Source of the DNA: Bacillota bacterium
Lineage (GTDB): Bacteria; Bacillota; Clostridia; Acetivibrionales; DSM-1351
Length of the DNA: 64,000 nt
Assembly (NCBI GenBank): GCA_023415305.1
Contig: JAEZKZ010000110.1
Coordinates: forward strand, 1-64,000
Direction of reading: 5' to 3'
Part shown: positions 24,020 to 32,961 of the stretch, in pieces
Numbering within the stretch: the stretch's first letter is position 1
How the letters are laid out: each line of letters begins with the position of its first letter
Made by a program: the position numbers and the translations under genes
The notes under the pieces: model-generated
The model's input: the letters and a program-made list of their open reading frames with translations, nothing else
The model's database searches: none
What the model was told of the DNA's origin: nothing

Positions 24020-25759
24020 ATGAAGAAGCTCATGCTTGGCAATGAAGCTGTAGCAAGAGGGGCATATGAAGCCGGCTGTACTGTCGCAGCTGCTTATCCA
24101 GGTACGCCCAGTACTGAAATCACTGAATACATAGCAAAATATGACGAAATATATTCCGAATGGGCACCAAATGAAAAGGTAGCTCTTGAAGTTGCCATAG
24201 GTGCATCAATCGGTGGTGCAAGAGCAATATGTGCTATGAAGCACGTAGGACTAAATGTCGCAGCTGACCCGCTGTTCACGGTATCCTATTCGGGAGTAAA
24301 CGGGGGTCTTGTTATAATGGTGGCTGATGACCCTGGAATGCATAGTTCGCAAAACGAACAAGACAGCAGATTCTATGCCAGATCTTCCAAAGTTCCGATG
24401 ATTGAACCCTCAGACAGTCAGGAATGTAAGGATTTCGTAAAATATGCCTTTGCAATCAGCGAACAATTTGACTGTCCTGTAATTGTACGTCTCACAACAA
24501 GAGTATCACATTCACAAAGCGCTGTTGAGATTTGTGATAAGGAAGATTTTAAGCTGAAGGAATATGTTAAGGATGCCAATAAATATGTTATGATGCCGGC
24601 CATGGCCAGAAAAAGACATGTTGAAGTTGAAAAAAGAATGGCGGCCCTAAGAGAGTTCTCCAATTCCAGTGAATTGAATAAAGTAGAATTAAACAATCCT
24701 GAAGTTGGTATTATTACAAGTGGAATATCATACCAATATGTTAAGGAAGCTGCTCCAAACGCATCCGTATTAAAACTTGGTATGGTGCATCCGGTTCCGG
24801 AGAAGTTAATCCTGGAGTTTGCTTCCAAGGTTAATACATTATATGTAGTAGAGGAACTAGAACCATTTTTTGAAAATCAAATATTAAAAATGGGAATTAA
24901 AGTTATAGGTAAAGAAAAACTTCCTGTCATGGGAGAACTTAGTGCACAGCTAATTGCTGAAAAGCTATTTGACAAGAAGTTTGAAGCATCTGTACATCCA
25001 ACGACTCAACCCATACCGGTAAGGCCTCCTGTAATGTGTCCAGGTTGTCCTCACAGAGGTATGTATTATGTTCTGAAGAAGCTGAAATTGAATGTGAGCG
25101 GAGATATAGGCTGCTATACCCTTGGTGCACTTCCTCCAAACGAATGTATGGATACCTGTATTTGTATGGGTGCCAGCATAGGTGTTGCTCATGGCTTGGA
25201 GAAGGCTCGCGGCAGTGAATTCAGCAAGAAGACAGTAGCAGTTATCGGTGATTCAACCTTTATTCATTCAGGAATAACAGGACTTATTGATGTAGTCTAT
25301 AACAAGGGGAATTCGACTGTATTAATACTTGACAACTCCATAACAGGTATGACCGGACACCAGCACAACCCTACCACAGGCTTTACAATAAAGGGAGAGC
25401 CCACAAAGCAGGTTGATCTTGAACTCCTGTGTAAGGCTATCGGCATAGAGAGAGTAACAGTGGTTGATCCCTTTGATGTAAAAGAGTTTGAAAAAGTAGT
25501 TAAAGCAGAAATCGAAGCAGATGAGCCATCCGTCATAATTTCACAAAGACCTTGTGCACTTTTGAAAAATGTCAAATTTGAAGGCAGTCAGCAGATTAAT
25601 CAGGAAAAATGCAAAACCTGCAGAGCCTGTATGAAAATCGGATGTCCTGCCATAGTGGACAAAGGCGATCACCTTGAAATCAATTCTGCACTTTGCGTTG
25701 GTTGTAAGCTTTGTACAAAAATTTGCAGCTTTAATGCAATTGAAAGGATTGGTGGCTAA
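24020..25759 (+). CDS. iorA: Indolepyruvate:ferredoxin oxidoreductase alpha subunit
   Basis: IorA and IorB together oxidatively decarboxylate aryl-pyruvates to aryl-acetyl-CoA with ferredoxin reduction, in anaerobic aromatic amino acid catabolism. The 579 residues include the N-terminal pyruvate-oxidoreductase domain (GNEAVARGAYEAGCTVAAAYPGTPSTE), the TPP-binding part (CPGCPHRGMYYVL, GDIGCYTLG, GDSTFIHSG) and a C-terminal ferredoxin domain with two 4Fe-4S motifs (CKTCRACMKIGCP and CVGCKLCTKICS). ATG 24020 is chosen over ATG 24008 because GGAGG lies between them. iorB follows after 2 bp. Confidence 0.95.
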   Translation: MKKLMLGNEAVARGAYEAGCTVAAAYPGTPSTEITEYIAKYDEIYSEWAPNEKVALEVAIGASIGGARAICAMKHVGLNVAADPLFTVSYSGVNGGLVIMVADDPGMHSSQNEQDSRFYARSSKVPMIEPSDSQECKDFVKYAFAISEQFDCPVIVRLTTRVSHSQSAVEICDKEDFKLKEYVKDANKYVMMPAMARKRHVEVEKRMAALREFSNSSELNKVELNNPEVGIITSGISYQYVKEAAPNASVLKLGMVHPVPEKLILEFASKVNTLYVVEELEPFFENQILKMGIKVIGKEKLPVMGELSAQLIAEKLFDKKFEASVHPTTQPIPVRPPVMCPGCPHRGMYYVLKKLKLNVSGDIGCYTLGALPPNECMDTCICMGASIGVAHGLEKARGSEFSKKTVAVIGDSTFIHSGITGLIDVVYNKGNSTVLILDNSITGMTGHQHNPTTGFTIKGEPTKQVDLELLCKAIGIERVTVVDPFDVKEFEKVVKAEIEADEPSVIISQRPCALLKNVKFEGSQQINQEKCKTCRACMKIGCPAIVDKGDHLEINSALCVGCKLCTKICSFNAIERIGG

Positions 25760-25761
25760 TA

Positions 25762-26337
25762 ATGGATAAGTTAAATTTATTGATAGTTGGTGTGGGCGGA
25801 CAAGGTACACTTTTAGCTAGCAGAATTCTGGGTACTGTTGCTCTGAAAATGAATTTCGACGTAAAGGTTTCAGAGGTTCATGGAATGTCCCAAAGAGGCG
25901 GAAGCGTTGTAACCTATGTCAGATTCGGTAAGAAAGTATTTTCACCATTGATAGAAAAAGGTGAGGCAGATATTATTATTGCCTTTGAAGAGCTGGAAGC
26001 TTTAAGATGGATTGATTACCTGACTAAAGATGGAAAGATGATAATAAATGAACAGGAAATCGATCCGATGCCTGTCATTATAGGTAAGGCTAAATATCCC
26101 GAAAATATTCTGGCTACCCTAAAGGCCGATCACAGCATATACTCCTTGGATGCACTGAAAATAGCGCGCCGGTGCGGTACCATAAAAGCGGTAAATATTG
26201 TTCTTTTAGGTGTTATGGCCAGACTAACAGGAATAGATAAGCAGATTTTTCTTGATGCCATTCACGAGGTTGTACCTGCAAAGGTGTTGGATGTTAATCT
26301 GAAGGCCTTTGAAGAGGGATATAATAACCATAGTTAG
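25762..26337 (+). CDS. iorB: Indolepyruvate:ferredoxin oxidoreductase beta subunit
   Basis: The 191-residue gamma-type catalytic subunit of the iorAB enzyme. Its start LLIVGVGGQGTLLASRILG is the typical POR-gamma signature, followed by KVSEVHGMSQRGGSVVTYVRFG, which contacts CoA/TPP partners. The two-base gap after iorA and the weak ribosome binding site imply translational coupling. It lacks cofactor-binding cysteines, as expected. Confidence 0.95.
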   Translation: MDKLNLLIVGVGGQGTLLASRILGTVALKMNFDVKVSEVHGMSQRGGSVVTYVRFGKKVFSPLIEKGEADIIIAFEELEALRWIDYLTKDGKMIINEQEIDPMPVIIGKAKYPENILATLKADHSIYSLDALKIARRCGTIKAVNIVLLGVMARLTGIDKQIFLDAIHEVVPAKVLDVNLKAFEEGYNNHS

Positions 26338-26388
26338 AGGTTGGAAGTAGGAAGTTGGAAGTAAGAAGTTGGAAGTTGGATGTTAGAA
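26338..26388 (+). repeat. Degenerate GGAAGTTG-type simple repeat
   Basis: About seven irregular copies of a 7-8-bp G(G)AAGTTG/GGAAGTA unit lie directly after the iorB stop. The array is too short and irregular for a functional call; slippage-generated simple sequence is the best description. Confidence 0.7.
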
Positions 26389-26507
26389 ATTTAGCCGATT
26401 GCTTTTGTGTGGGGCGGCCCTGCTGTAAACCCTGAAAGCCATTCCGGGGTGGGATGTTTGGCGAAAAATATAAAACTAAATATCTTAATCTTGGAGGGAA
26501 TGTATTT

Positions 26508-27809
26508 ATGTCTTATTGGAATGAGAAATATGAATGTATGTCCAGAGACGAAATGAGAAAAGTTCAGACTGAACGACTCATTAAGACGGTTAACAGGGTA
26601 TATAATAATGTACCTCACTACAGGGAGAAGATGGACCAAAAAGGTATTCTGCCAGGAGATATCAAATCAGTGGATGATTTGAAGCATTTGCCTTTTACTT
26701 ATAAGCAGGACTTGCGAGATACATATCCGTTTGGTCTTTTTGCCGCACCCATGAATGAAATTGTCAGAGTCCATGCATCATCAGGTACTACAGGCAAAAA
26801 GACAGTAGTGGGCTATACAAAGAATGATATTGAGGTCTGGTCTGAAGTTATGGCTCGTACCTTTGCCGGAGCTGGAGCCGGAAAAGACTCCTTCCTGCAG
26901 GTATCCTATGGTTATGGGCTTTTTACCGGTGGTCTGGGTGCACATTACGGAGGAGAATATCTAGGAGCTACTGTTATACCGACTTCTTCTGGAAATACAA
27001 AGCTTCAGCTGTCGCTGATGCAGGATTTCGGAACAACACATATAGCCTGTACACCTTCATACGCGTTATATCTTGCAGAGGAAATGCAGGAACTGGGTAT
27101 TAAGCCTGAAGATTTAAAGCTTAAAGCAGGGATATTTGGAGCAGAACCCTGGTCTGAAAGCATGAGAAAGGAAATTGAAGCAAGACTTAAGATTAAAGCT
27201 ATTGATATATATGGACTTAGTGAGGTAATTGGCCCTGGTGTGGCTTGTGAATGTGAATACCAGTGTGGTATGCATATTCCGGAGGATCACTTTATACCTG
27301 AAATAATTGATCCTGAAACAGAAGAGGTTCTGCCTGAGGGTTCCCAGGGAGAAATAGTATTCACAACTATCACCAAGGAGGGTCTGCCTCTTATAAGGTA
27401 TAGAACCAGAGACCTTTCCTCACTGAACTACACACCCTGCAAATGTGGGCGTACAGAAGTCAGAATGAGCAAGGTAACCGGAAGAACTGATGACATGCTA
27501 ATAATTAGAGGTGTAAATGTATTTCCTTCACAGGTTGAAAGTGTTCTGCTGTCAATAGGAGAAACAGCACCGCATTATATGTTGATTGTTGACAGAAAGG
27601 ATAATCTTGATACTCTTGAAATACAGGTTGAGATTACTCCTCAGCTATTCTCAGATGAGGTAAAAAAGCTTGAGGATATCGAAAGAAAGATTAGAAAAGA
27701 GATAGAAAGCACTCTTGGAATAAGTGCCAAAATCAAGCTGGTTGAACCTAAATCAATCCAGCGAAGTGAGGGTAAAGCCAAGAGGGTAATTGATAAGAGA
27801 GTGTTATAA
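26508..27809 (+). CDS. paaK: Phenylacetate-CoA ligase
   Basis: A 433-residue AMP-forming ligase that activates phenylacetate or related aryl-acetates, or runs in reverse to conserve ATP from aryl-acetyl-CoA. Motifs: AMP-binding loop HASSGTTGKKTVVGYT (about 90-105), IDIYGLSEVIGPG, YRTRDLS and the C-terminal hinge ITGRTDDMLIIRG-like VTGRTDDMLIIRG. Length fits the PaaK family. ATG 26508 follows GGAGGG; the frame is open further upstream but homologues begin near the SYWNEKYECMSRDE segment. It links with iorAB and the ACT gene in an aryl-pyruvate module. Confidence 0.93.
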   Translation: MSYWNEKYECMSRDEMRKVQTERLIKTVNRVYNNVPHYREKMDQKGILPGDIKSVDDLKHLPFTYKQDLRDTYPFGLFAAPMNEIVRVHASSGTTGKKTVVGYTKNDIEVWSEVMARTFAGAGAGKDSFLQVSYGYGLFTGGLGAHYGGEYLGATVIPTSSGNTKLQLSLMQDFGTTHIACTPSYALYLAEEMQELGIKPEDLKLKAGIFGAEPWSESMRKEIEARLKIKAIDIYGLSEVIGPGVACECEYQCGMHIPEDHFIPEIIDPETEEVLPEGSQGEIVFTTITKEGLPLIRYRTRDLSSLNYTPCKCGRTEVRMSKVTGRTDDMLIIRGVNVFPSQVESVLLSIGETAPHYMLIVDRKDNLDTLEIQVEITPQLFSDEVKKLEDIERKIRKEIESTLGISAKIKLVEPKSIQRSEGKAKRVIDKRVL

Positions 27810-27924
27810 AATAGTAATCGTTATATGCTATGTACTTATGGACCATATTTTACACTTAACCAGCTATAATGACTTTTCTTTCAAGAAGGTTAAATCTTAG
27901 GATAAACGTAGAGTGAGGACACAT

Positions 27925-28749
27925 ATGGAAGTAGAGAAAGAACAAATGATAGGTCAGGGGAATACATCAGAAATATACGAAATGAATGATAACAAAGTAT
28001 TAAAGCTTTTTCGAAGCGGGCTACATAAGAGCATTGTTGAGAGAGAATATCAAAACGGAATTATCATACAAAGTATATTGGAATGTGTTCCTAAAGTATA
28101 TGAAATGGTTGAGGTAAATGGCAGGCATGGAATCATATATGAGAAAATTCAAGGAAGGGATATGCTGAGAAGCATGATGAGTTCCATGTGGAAAATCAAT
28201 ACGTATGCAAAAGAATTAGCGCATTATCATTTGTCGATACACAAGCCGATAATTGATAATTTCTATACTGTTAAGGAAAAACTGGAGGAAGATTTAGATA
28301 GTGTTTATATACTATCTGATGAAAACAAAGAAATTGTTCGGAAATATCTAAAACAATTACCTGAAGGAAATGGACTATGTCATTTTGATTTTCATCCGGG
28401 AAATGTAATGATTTCAAAGGATAGAGAGGTAATTTTAGATTGGATGACAGCTTGCAGGGGAGATGTGTGTGCTGATGTTTCAAGGACGTGCTTGATGTTA
28501 AAATATGGAGAAGTTACTAATGCACCATGGGTTATACGAAAAATATTTTCACTATTTCAACACATTATTTACAAAATATATATTAGAGAGTATCTTACAA
28601 TATCAAAAACAAGTGAGGAAGATATTAACAGATGGGAGTTACCTGTTGCGGCAGCGAGATTACGTGAATGGATTTCGGAAAATGAAAAGAAAGTATTGCT
28701 TCAATTGGTAAATGAGCGTTGTAGTGAGCTAAACAAAAAAGTTGGATAA
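27925..28749 (+). CDS. Aminoglycoside phosphotransferase-family (APH/ChoK-like) kinase
   Basis: A 274-residue kinase-fold protein. It has a nucleotide-binding lobe (MIGQGNTSEIYEMNDNKVLKLFR, with the invariant Lys in VLKLF), the catalytic loop GLCHFDFHPGNVMI (Asp base, His, Asn) and the metal-binding DW of VILDWM. This is the APH/choline kinase signature. A related clostridial group is fairly common and of unknown substrate; drug resistance should not be assumed. ATG 27925 follows GTGAGGA. It sits between paaK and the ACT gene, which are usually adjacent, so it looks inserted. Confidence 0.8.
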   Translation: MEVEKEQMIGQGNTSEIYEMNDNKVLKLFRSGLHKSIVEREYQNGIIIQSILECVPKVYEMVEVNGRHGIIYEKIQGRDMLRSMMSSMWKINTYAKELAHYHLSIHKPIIDNFYTVKEKLEEDLDSVYILSDENKEIVRKYLKQLPEGNGLCHFDFHPGNVMISKDREVILDWMTACRGDVCADVSRTCLMLKYGEVTNAPWVIRKIFSLFQHIIYKIYIREYLTISKTSEEDINRWELPVAAARLREWISENEKKVLLQLVNERCSELNKKVG

Positions 28750-28797
28750 AATTATTATATAGTTTAGTGATATTTAAAATAAAGGAGGCCTGTAACC

Positions 28798-29229
28798 ATG
28801 CTGGTAAAACAGATTTCTGTATTTCTGGAAAACAAGTCCGGCCGTTTGGCGGATGTTACAAGGACATTGGCGGATAACAATATTAATATTTGTGCTTTAT
28901 CAATTGCTGATACAACTGATTTTGGTATTCTTAGACTGATAGTAAACAAACCTGAGGAAGCTGAAAAAATACTGGGTGAAAATGAATTTACTGTGAGTTG
29001 TACAAATGTTATTGCAATTGGGGTGGAGGATAAACCGGGAGGCCTTGCAAAAGCCCTGGATGTATTACAGCAGAATAACATAAGTATAGAGTACATGTAC
29101 GCTTTTGTTGGCAAAAACGGAAATGAAGCGTTCGTTATACTTAGAGTTGAAAACCCTGACGATGCCATCAGAAATTTAGTAAACTGCGATATTTCGCTGG
29201 TACCAAGTCAGAAGGTTTATTGTGTTTAA
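28798..29229 (+). CDS. Tandem ACT-domain protein
   Basis: A 143-residue protein made of two ACT domains: QISVFLENKSGRLADVTRTLADNNINICALSIAD (about 4-70) and IAIGVEDKPGGLAKALDVLQQNNISIEYMYAF (about 72-140). ACT domains bind amino acids and regulate enzymes. Stand-alone double-ACT proteins of this type are commonly encoded after iorAB-paaK, so it probably senses an aromatic amino acid or its keto acid. AGGAGG precedes the ATG. A strong terminator ends the unit. Confidence 0.88.
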   Translation: MLVKQISVFLENKSGRLADVTRTLADNNINICALSIADTTDFGILRLIVNKPEEAEKILGENEFTVSCTNVIAIGVEDKPGGLAKALDVLQQNNISIEYMYAFVGKNGNEAFVILRVENPDDAIRNLVNCDISLVPSQKVYCV

Positions 29230-29244
29230 ATAATCTGGTAACAA

Positions 29245-29294
29245 ATCCCCCTAAACGCAGTTAGTTATATTCTACGTTTAGGGGGATAGTTTTA
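29245..29294 (+). terminator. Terminator of the ior-paaK-ACT unit
   Basis: ATCCCCCTAAACG (29245-29257) pairs perfectly with CGTTTAGGGGGAT (29275-29287), followed by AGTTTT. Confidence 0.85.
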
Positions 29295-29355
29295 CAATGC
29301 CCATTTTCTTGGTTCAGTACAAAGGTGATACTTCAGGGGCTTTTGTTAATAATCC

Positions 29356-30144
29356 TTATTCAAAAAATCTGATAATACTACCGTCAATTGTGGTTACATC
29401 ACAGGTTCTGCAACCCCAGGGCTCCATTCTTATTTCGGTAATTTGTTCCCAGCCTTGATTTGTAACAAACTCATAAAGTTTGTCGATTCCCTGAACCAGT
29501 ATAAAGGCAACCATACTTTTTTGCGGTTTTCCGTGGAACATATGTATTCCGGTGAAGGGGGCTATATGAAGAGCTGCCAGATCATGGGGGATGGTACATA
29601 CACAGCCGTAAGTTCCTTTACCCTCCTCATTCCTCGCGTCAATCTCATCATACCAGCCTAATACATCTCTGAACCACTTGGCAGTTCTGTCCATATCTTC
29701 AGTGTAATATACAGAACCGTTTTCTTTCACTAAATAGCCTCTTTTACTTAAATCCTGCATAGCATCCTTCCGCCCTTCTAAAATAGACTTTATAGTTATT
29801 TTGGCAAATGAATCAGGAAGACTTTTTCGATTGCGCGCCACCGAAGGAGCCATACCATAAAAACGAGTAAAGGCACGTGAAAAGCTTTCGTGCGAATCAT
29901 ATCCGTGTTTAAGTGCAATATCAATAATTTTATGATCCGTCGTCAGCAATTCAGAACCGGCAAGAGTAAGTCTTCTATTTCTGATGTACTCGCCTAATGT
30001 ACAGTTACAAACAACGGAAAAAACTCTCTGAAAATGATAACTGGACATACAGGCCTGCTTTGCTATCAAGTGATATTCAAGGTTATCAAAAATATTATCC
30101 TCGATATAATCTATTGCTTTTTGAATACTCGTTATAAAATCCAT
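29356..30144 (-). CDS. AraC-family regulator fused to a VOC/glyoxalase-like domain
   Basis: A 262-residue protein. Residues 5-105 are an AraC DNA-binding domain with two helix-turn-helix units (YHLIAKQACMSSYHFQRVFS and IIDIALKHGYDSHESFSRAFTRFYGMAPS). Residues from about 135 form a glyoxalase/bleomycin-resistance (VOC) module: VYYTEDMDRTAKWFRDVLGW, then YGCVCTIPHD, MVAFILVQGIDKLYEFV and DVTTIDGSIIRFFE. The VOC part probably senses a small ligand, replacing the GyrI-like domain common in this place. AGGAGG precedes the ATG. It is transcribed alone; targets are unknown. Confidence 0.85.
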   Translation of the reverse strand: MDFITSIQKAIDYIEDNIFDNLEYHLIAKQACMSSYHFQRVFSVVCNCTLGEYIRNRRLTLAGSELLTTDHKIIDIALKHGYDSHESFSRAFTRFYGMAPSVARNRKSLPDSFAKITIKSILEGRKDAMQDLSKRGYLVKENGSVYYTEDMDRTAKWFRDVLGWYDEIDARNEEGKGTYGCVCTIPHDLAALHIAPFTGIHMFHGKPQKSMVAFILVQGIDKLYEFVTNQGWEQITEIRMEPWGCRTCDVTTIDGSIIRFFE

Positions 30145-30340
30145 TTTTCGCCTCCTATTTGTTTAGAGTATATCGCTGAATAAAATAATAAGCTTGATAT
30201 TTTATGCTTAAATCTGTTAACCAAGTAAATTTGACGTCCATTTTTTGCGTACAGGAATTTATATATTTTCTATTCTTTGAACGTGTTAATATAACTTGGG
30301 TTGAGCAAGGACAGAGTAATTAGAGCTGGCACTAAGCAGC

Positions 30341-31357
30341 TTAGCGAAGAAAATTTCTTGCTGAGGCTTGATAATTTTCGATAACCCTGTCGCACCAGAT
30401 GTCGAATTCTGCGTCTTCCTTCTGCAATTCAGGATGTGAAAGAACATTTTTGATAATAAATTTTATACCCTGATCAAAACGAACTGTTGCATTAAAGCCC
30501 GGAACCAGCCTTTTTAGCTTTGAATTGTCAAATACAACTGTATTTGCTTTGTCCCCAATCAAAGAACCTGTAAAATCATAATTACTACATGCAGCCAGGT
30601 AATCTGACGGTATGTGAACCGCATTCAGTTTGACACCGAGAGCAGATGCAATTAACTCATATATCTGATTCCAGGTCAGACTCTCATCGGAAGTTATGTT
30701 TACTGCTTCACCTATAGCGTGTACATTGCCCATAAGGCCAATAAAACCCTTTGCAAAATCGCTGTTATGAGTGAGAGTCCATAGAGAAGTACCGTCACCG
30801 TGAATTATTACAGGCTTATTTTCCAGCATTCGCTTAGCGACCTGCCAGCTGCCGTTACTACCATGTACACCGAGAGGTATACTCCTCTCATCGTAAGTGT
30901 GACTTGGACGAACAATGGTTACAGGAAACCTATTCCTTCTGTATTCTGTAATAAGCAGTTCTTCACAGGCAATTTTATTTCTGGAGTATTCCCAATAAGG
31001 GTTAGCAAGGGGAGTGGACTCAGTTATTCTATAATCAGAAAGGGGCTTCTGCTAAGCTGAGGCAGAACTTATAAACATGTACTGTTTAGTTCTGCCTGAA
31101 AATAATCTAATATCTCGTTCCACCTGGGAGGGTACAAAAGCTATAAAATCAGCTACAACATCGAAATCAAGATTATTAATCAGAGCTTCAACCTTTTCCT
31201 CGTCATTTATGTCCATTGTGATGAGCTTTGCACCTTCAGGGACTCTGTCATTGTTATTTCCCCGGTTTAATAAATATAATTCCCACCCCTGCGTTACCAA
31301 TGAATTTGAGATAGCTGTGCTGATTATCCCAGTTCCGCCTATAAACAAAGCCTTCAT
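30341..31357 (-). pseudogene. NAD-dependent epimerase/dehydratase gene with in-frame TAG
   Basis: Two open segments in the same frame (31357-31055 and 31051-30341) encode one extended-SDR protein of 338 codons. The first half has the Rossmann start MKALFIGGTGIISTAIS and runs to MFISSASA; then a single TAG (31052-31054); then QKPLSDYRITEST continues, through the catalytic YxxxK in WEYSRNKIACEE and onward to a normal C-terminus. The stop replaces the residue before QKP, which is commonly Tyr in such proteins, so a TAT/TAC to TAG change is likely. There is no frameshift. Options are a recent nonsense mutation, a sequencing error or readthrough. The downstream segment has no obvious restart site. 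Confidence 0.8.
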
Positions 31358-31603
31358 AAGTGAAATCCTCCCGAATTGTTATTTAATTGCTTTTGAATTG
31401 TATAACGTATTAATATTATATAACTGTTCAATAAATTATTGTAGTAAAAAAAGCATTTGAATAAATTGGGTATTATGGTATAATATATATGTTAAAAACA
31501 GTACTGATTTATTTAACATTTCCTAATTATCCCGTCTTGTTCAGCTTTGAACAATCATTTTACATCTTTTTCTTTATTAACAGCTTACTTTTTGCTTTCA
31601 GGT

Positions 31604-31612
31604 TGGTATAAT
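31604..31612 (+). promoter_or_regulatory. Extended -10 promoter of cinA
   Basis: TGGTATAAT is an extended -10 (TGn plus TATAAT at 31607-31612). No good -35 is seen 17 bp upstream (CTTACT). The predicted start is about 30 bases before the cinA ATG. Confidence 0.5.
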
Positions 31613-31649
31613 ATTAAAGAACTACTTGTTAGGAAGGATGACTTTTATA

Positions 31650-32909
31650 ATGAAAGCTGAAATTCTTGCTGTTGGAACCGAACTGCTCATGGGGCAGATT
31701 GTAAATACAAATGCGCAGTACTTGTCTTCAAAACTCCCAGATGTTGGTGTCAGTGTTTATTATCATAGTGTTGTAGGAGATAATCCGGAGAGACTGAAGG
31801 AAAGTCTTGAACTGGCTTTAAAAAGATGTGATGTTGTAATAACGACAGGAGGTCTTGGCCCTACTCAGGATGATTTGACAAAGGAAACAATTTCACAAAT
31901 CTGTCGAAGACAACTGGTGCTTCATAATGAAAGTCTTGAGGACATTAAAGCCTTTTTTAAAAAATTAGGCAGGGAAATGACACAAAACAATGAAAAACAG
32001 GCGTATATGCCTGAGAATTCCATAATTCTTAAGAATAGCAACGGAACAGCTCCAGGCTGTATTATTGAACATCACGAAAAAGTAATTATCATGCTTCCGG
32101 GGCCTCCTTCGGAAATGAAGCCCATGTTCAATGACTATGTATTTCCATATTTTAAGAAAAAGTGCAGTTATACTATTGAGTCAAAGTTCTTACGGGTTTT
32201 TGGCATTGGTGAATCAGCCATGGAAACAAAAATACTGGATTTGATTGACCGCCAGACCAATCCGACTATTGCTACCTATGCAAAAGAGGGAGAAGTAACC
32301 ATAAGAGTTTCGGCAAAGGTGGAACAAGGGCAGGAAGCAGAGGGTCTTCTGTATCCTGTTATAGAGGAAATCCGGAAAAGAACCGGGCACTGTCTATACT
32401 CCGAGGAGAATAAGACCCTTGATCAGGTAGCGTCTGAACTTCTTCTGGAAAACAATCTTACCCTGTCTGCGGCAGAATCCTGTACAGGAGGACTTGTTTC
32501 ACAAACTCTGACTAATATTCCGGGAATTTCAAAGGTTTTTATGGGTGGAGCAGTAACGTATTCCAATGAGTCAAAAGAAGAATACCTCGGTGTTAAGAAG
32601 GAAACCTTGCTGAAGTATGGTGCAGTAAGTCGTGAAACTGCTTTTGAAATGGCTGAGGGTATCAGAAGAAGATTAAAGACAGACATTGGGGTTTCTATAA
32701 CAGGTATAGCCGGTCCCGACGGGGGGACACCTGAAAAGCCGGTTGGTCTGGTATACATTGGTCTGTCCTCTGAAAAGGGTACAATAACAAAGGAACTGAG
32801 ACTGCTGGGAAACAGGAGCAAAATCAGAACAATTACAGCTCTGTATGTTTTTGATATGATCAGAAGGTATATTTTGAAGCTCGAAATAGATACAGGCAGT
32901 AAAGTATAA
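31650..32909 (+). CDS. cinA: CinA, competence/damage-inducible protein with PncC-like domain
   Basis: A 419-residue two-domain protein. The N-terminal MoCF-like domain (AEILAVGTELLMGQIVNTN, TTGGLGPTQDD, MLPGPPSEM) has ADP-ribose pyrophosphatase activity in characterised members. The C-terminal PncC-like domain (SAAESCTGGLVSQTLTNIPG, SITGIAGPDGG) deamidates nicotinamide mononucleotide. ATG 31650 matches the family start MKAEILAVGTELL; in-frame starts further upstream overlap the AGGAAGG ribosome binding site. cinA is often next to recA; here murJ lies between them. Confidence 0.93.
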   Translation: MKAEILAVGTELLMGQIVNTNAQYLSSKLPDVGVSVYYHSVVGDNPERLKESLELALKRCDVVITTGGLGPTQDDLTKETISQICRRQLVLHNESLEDIKAFFKKLGREMTQNNEKQAYMPENSIILKNSNGTAPGCIIEHHEKVIIMLPGPPSEMKPMFNDYVFPYFKKKCSYTIESKFLRVFGIGESAMETKILDLIDRQTNPTIATYAKEGEVTIRVSAKVEQGQEAEGLLYPVIEEIRKRTGHCLYSEENKTLDQVASELLLENNLTLSAAESCTGGLVSQTLTNIPGISKVFMGGAVTYSNESKEEYLGVKKETLLKYGAVSRETAFEMAEGIRRRLKTDIGVSITGIAGPDGGTPEKPVGLVYIGLSSEKGTITKELRLLGNRSKIRTITALYVFDMIRRYILKLEIDTGSKV

Positions 32910-32961
32910 TTTACCAAAGAAAAAATCAGTTGCCGCAGCTGCGGCTCACGGAGGCTATAAA

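Noticed and set aside
26338..26388. Repeat stretch considered as a CRISPR or protein-binding array
   Set aside because: Units are 7-8 bp, irregular and contiguous without spacers; simple sequence slippage explains it.
27925..28749. Aminoglycoside resistance gene
   Set aside because: Only the general APH/choline kinase fold motifs are visible; nothing ties it to antibiotics and its neighbours are metabolic.
30341..31357. Frameshift as the cause of the split epimerase gene
   Set aside because: Both halves are in the same frame and join exactly at one TAG; no insertion or deletion is needed.
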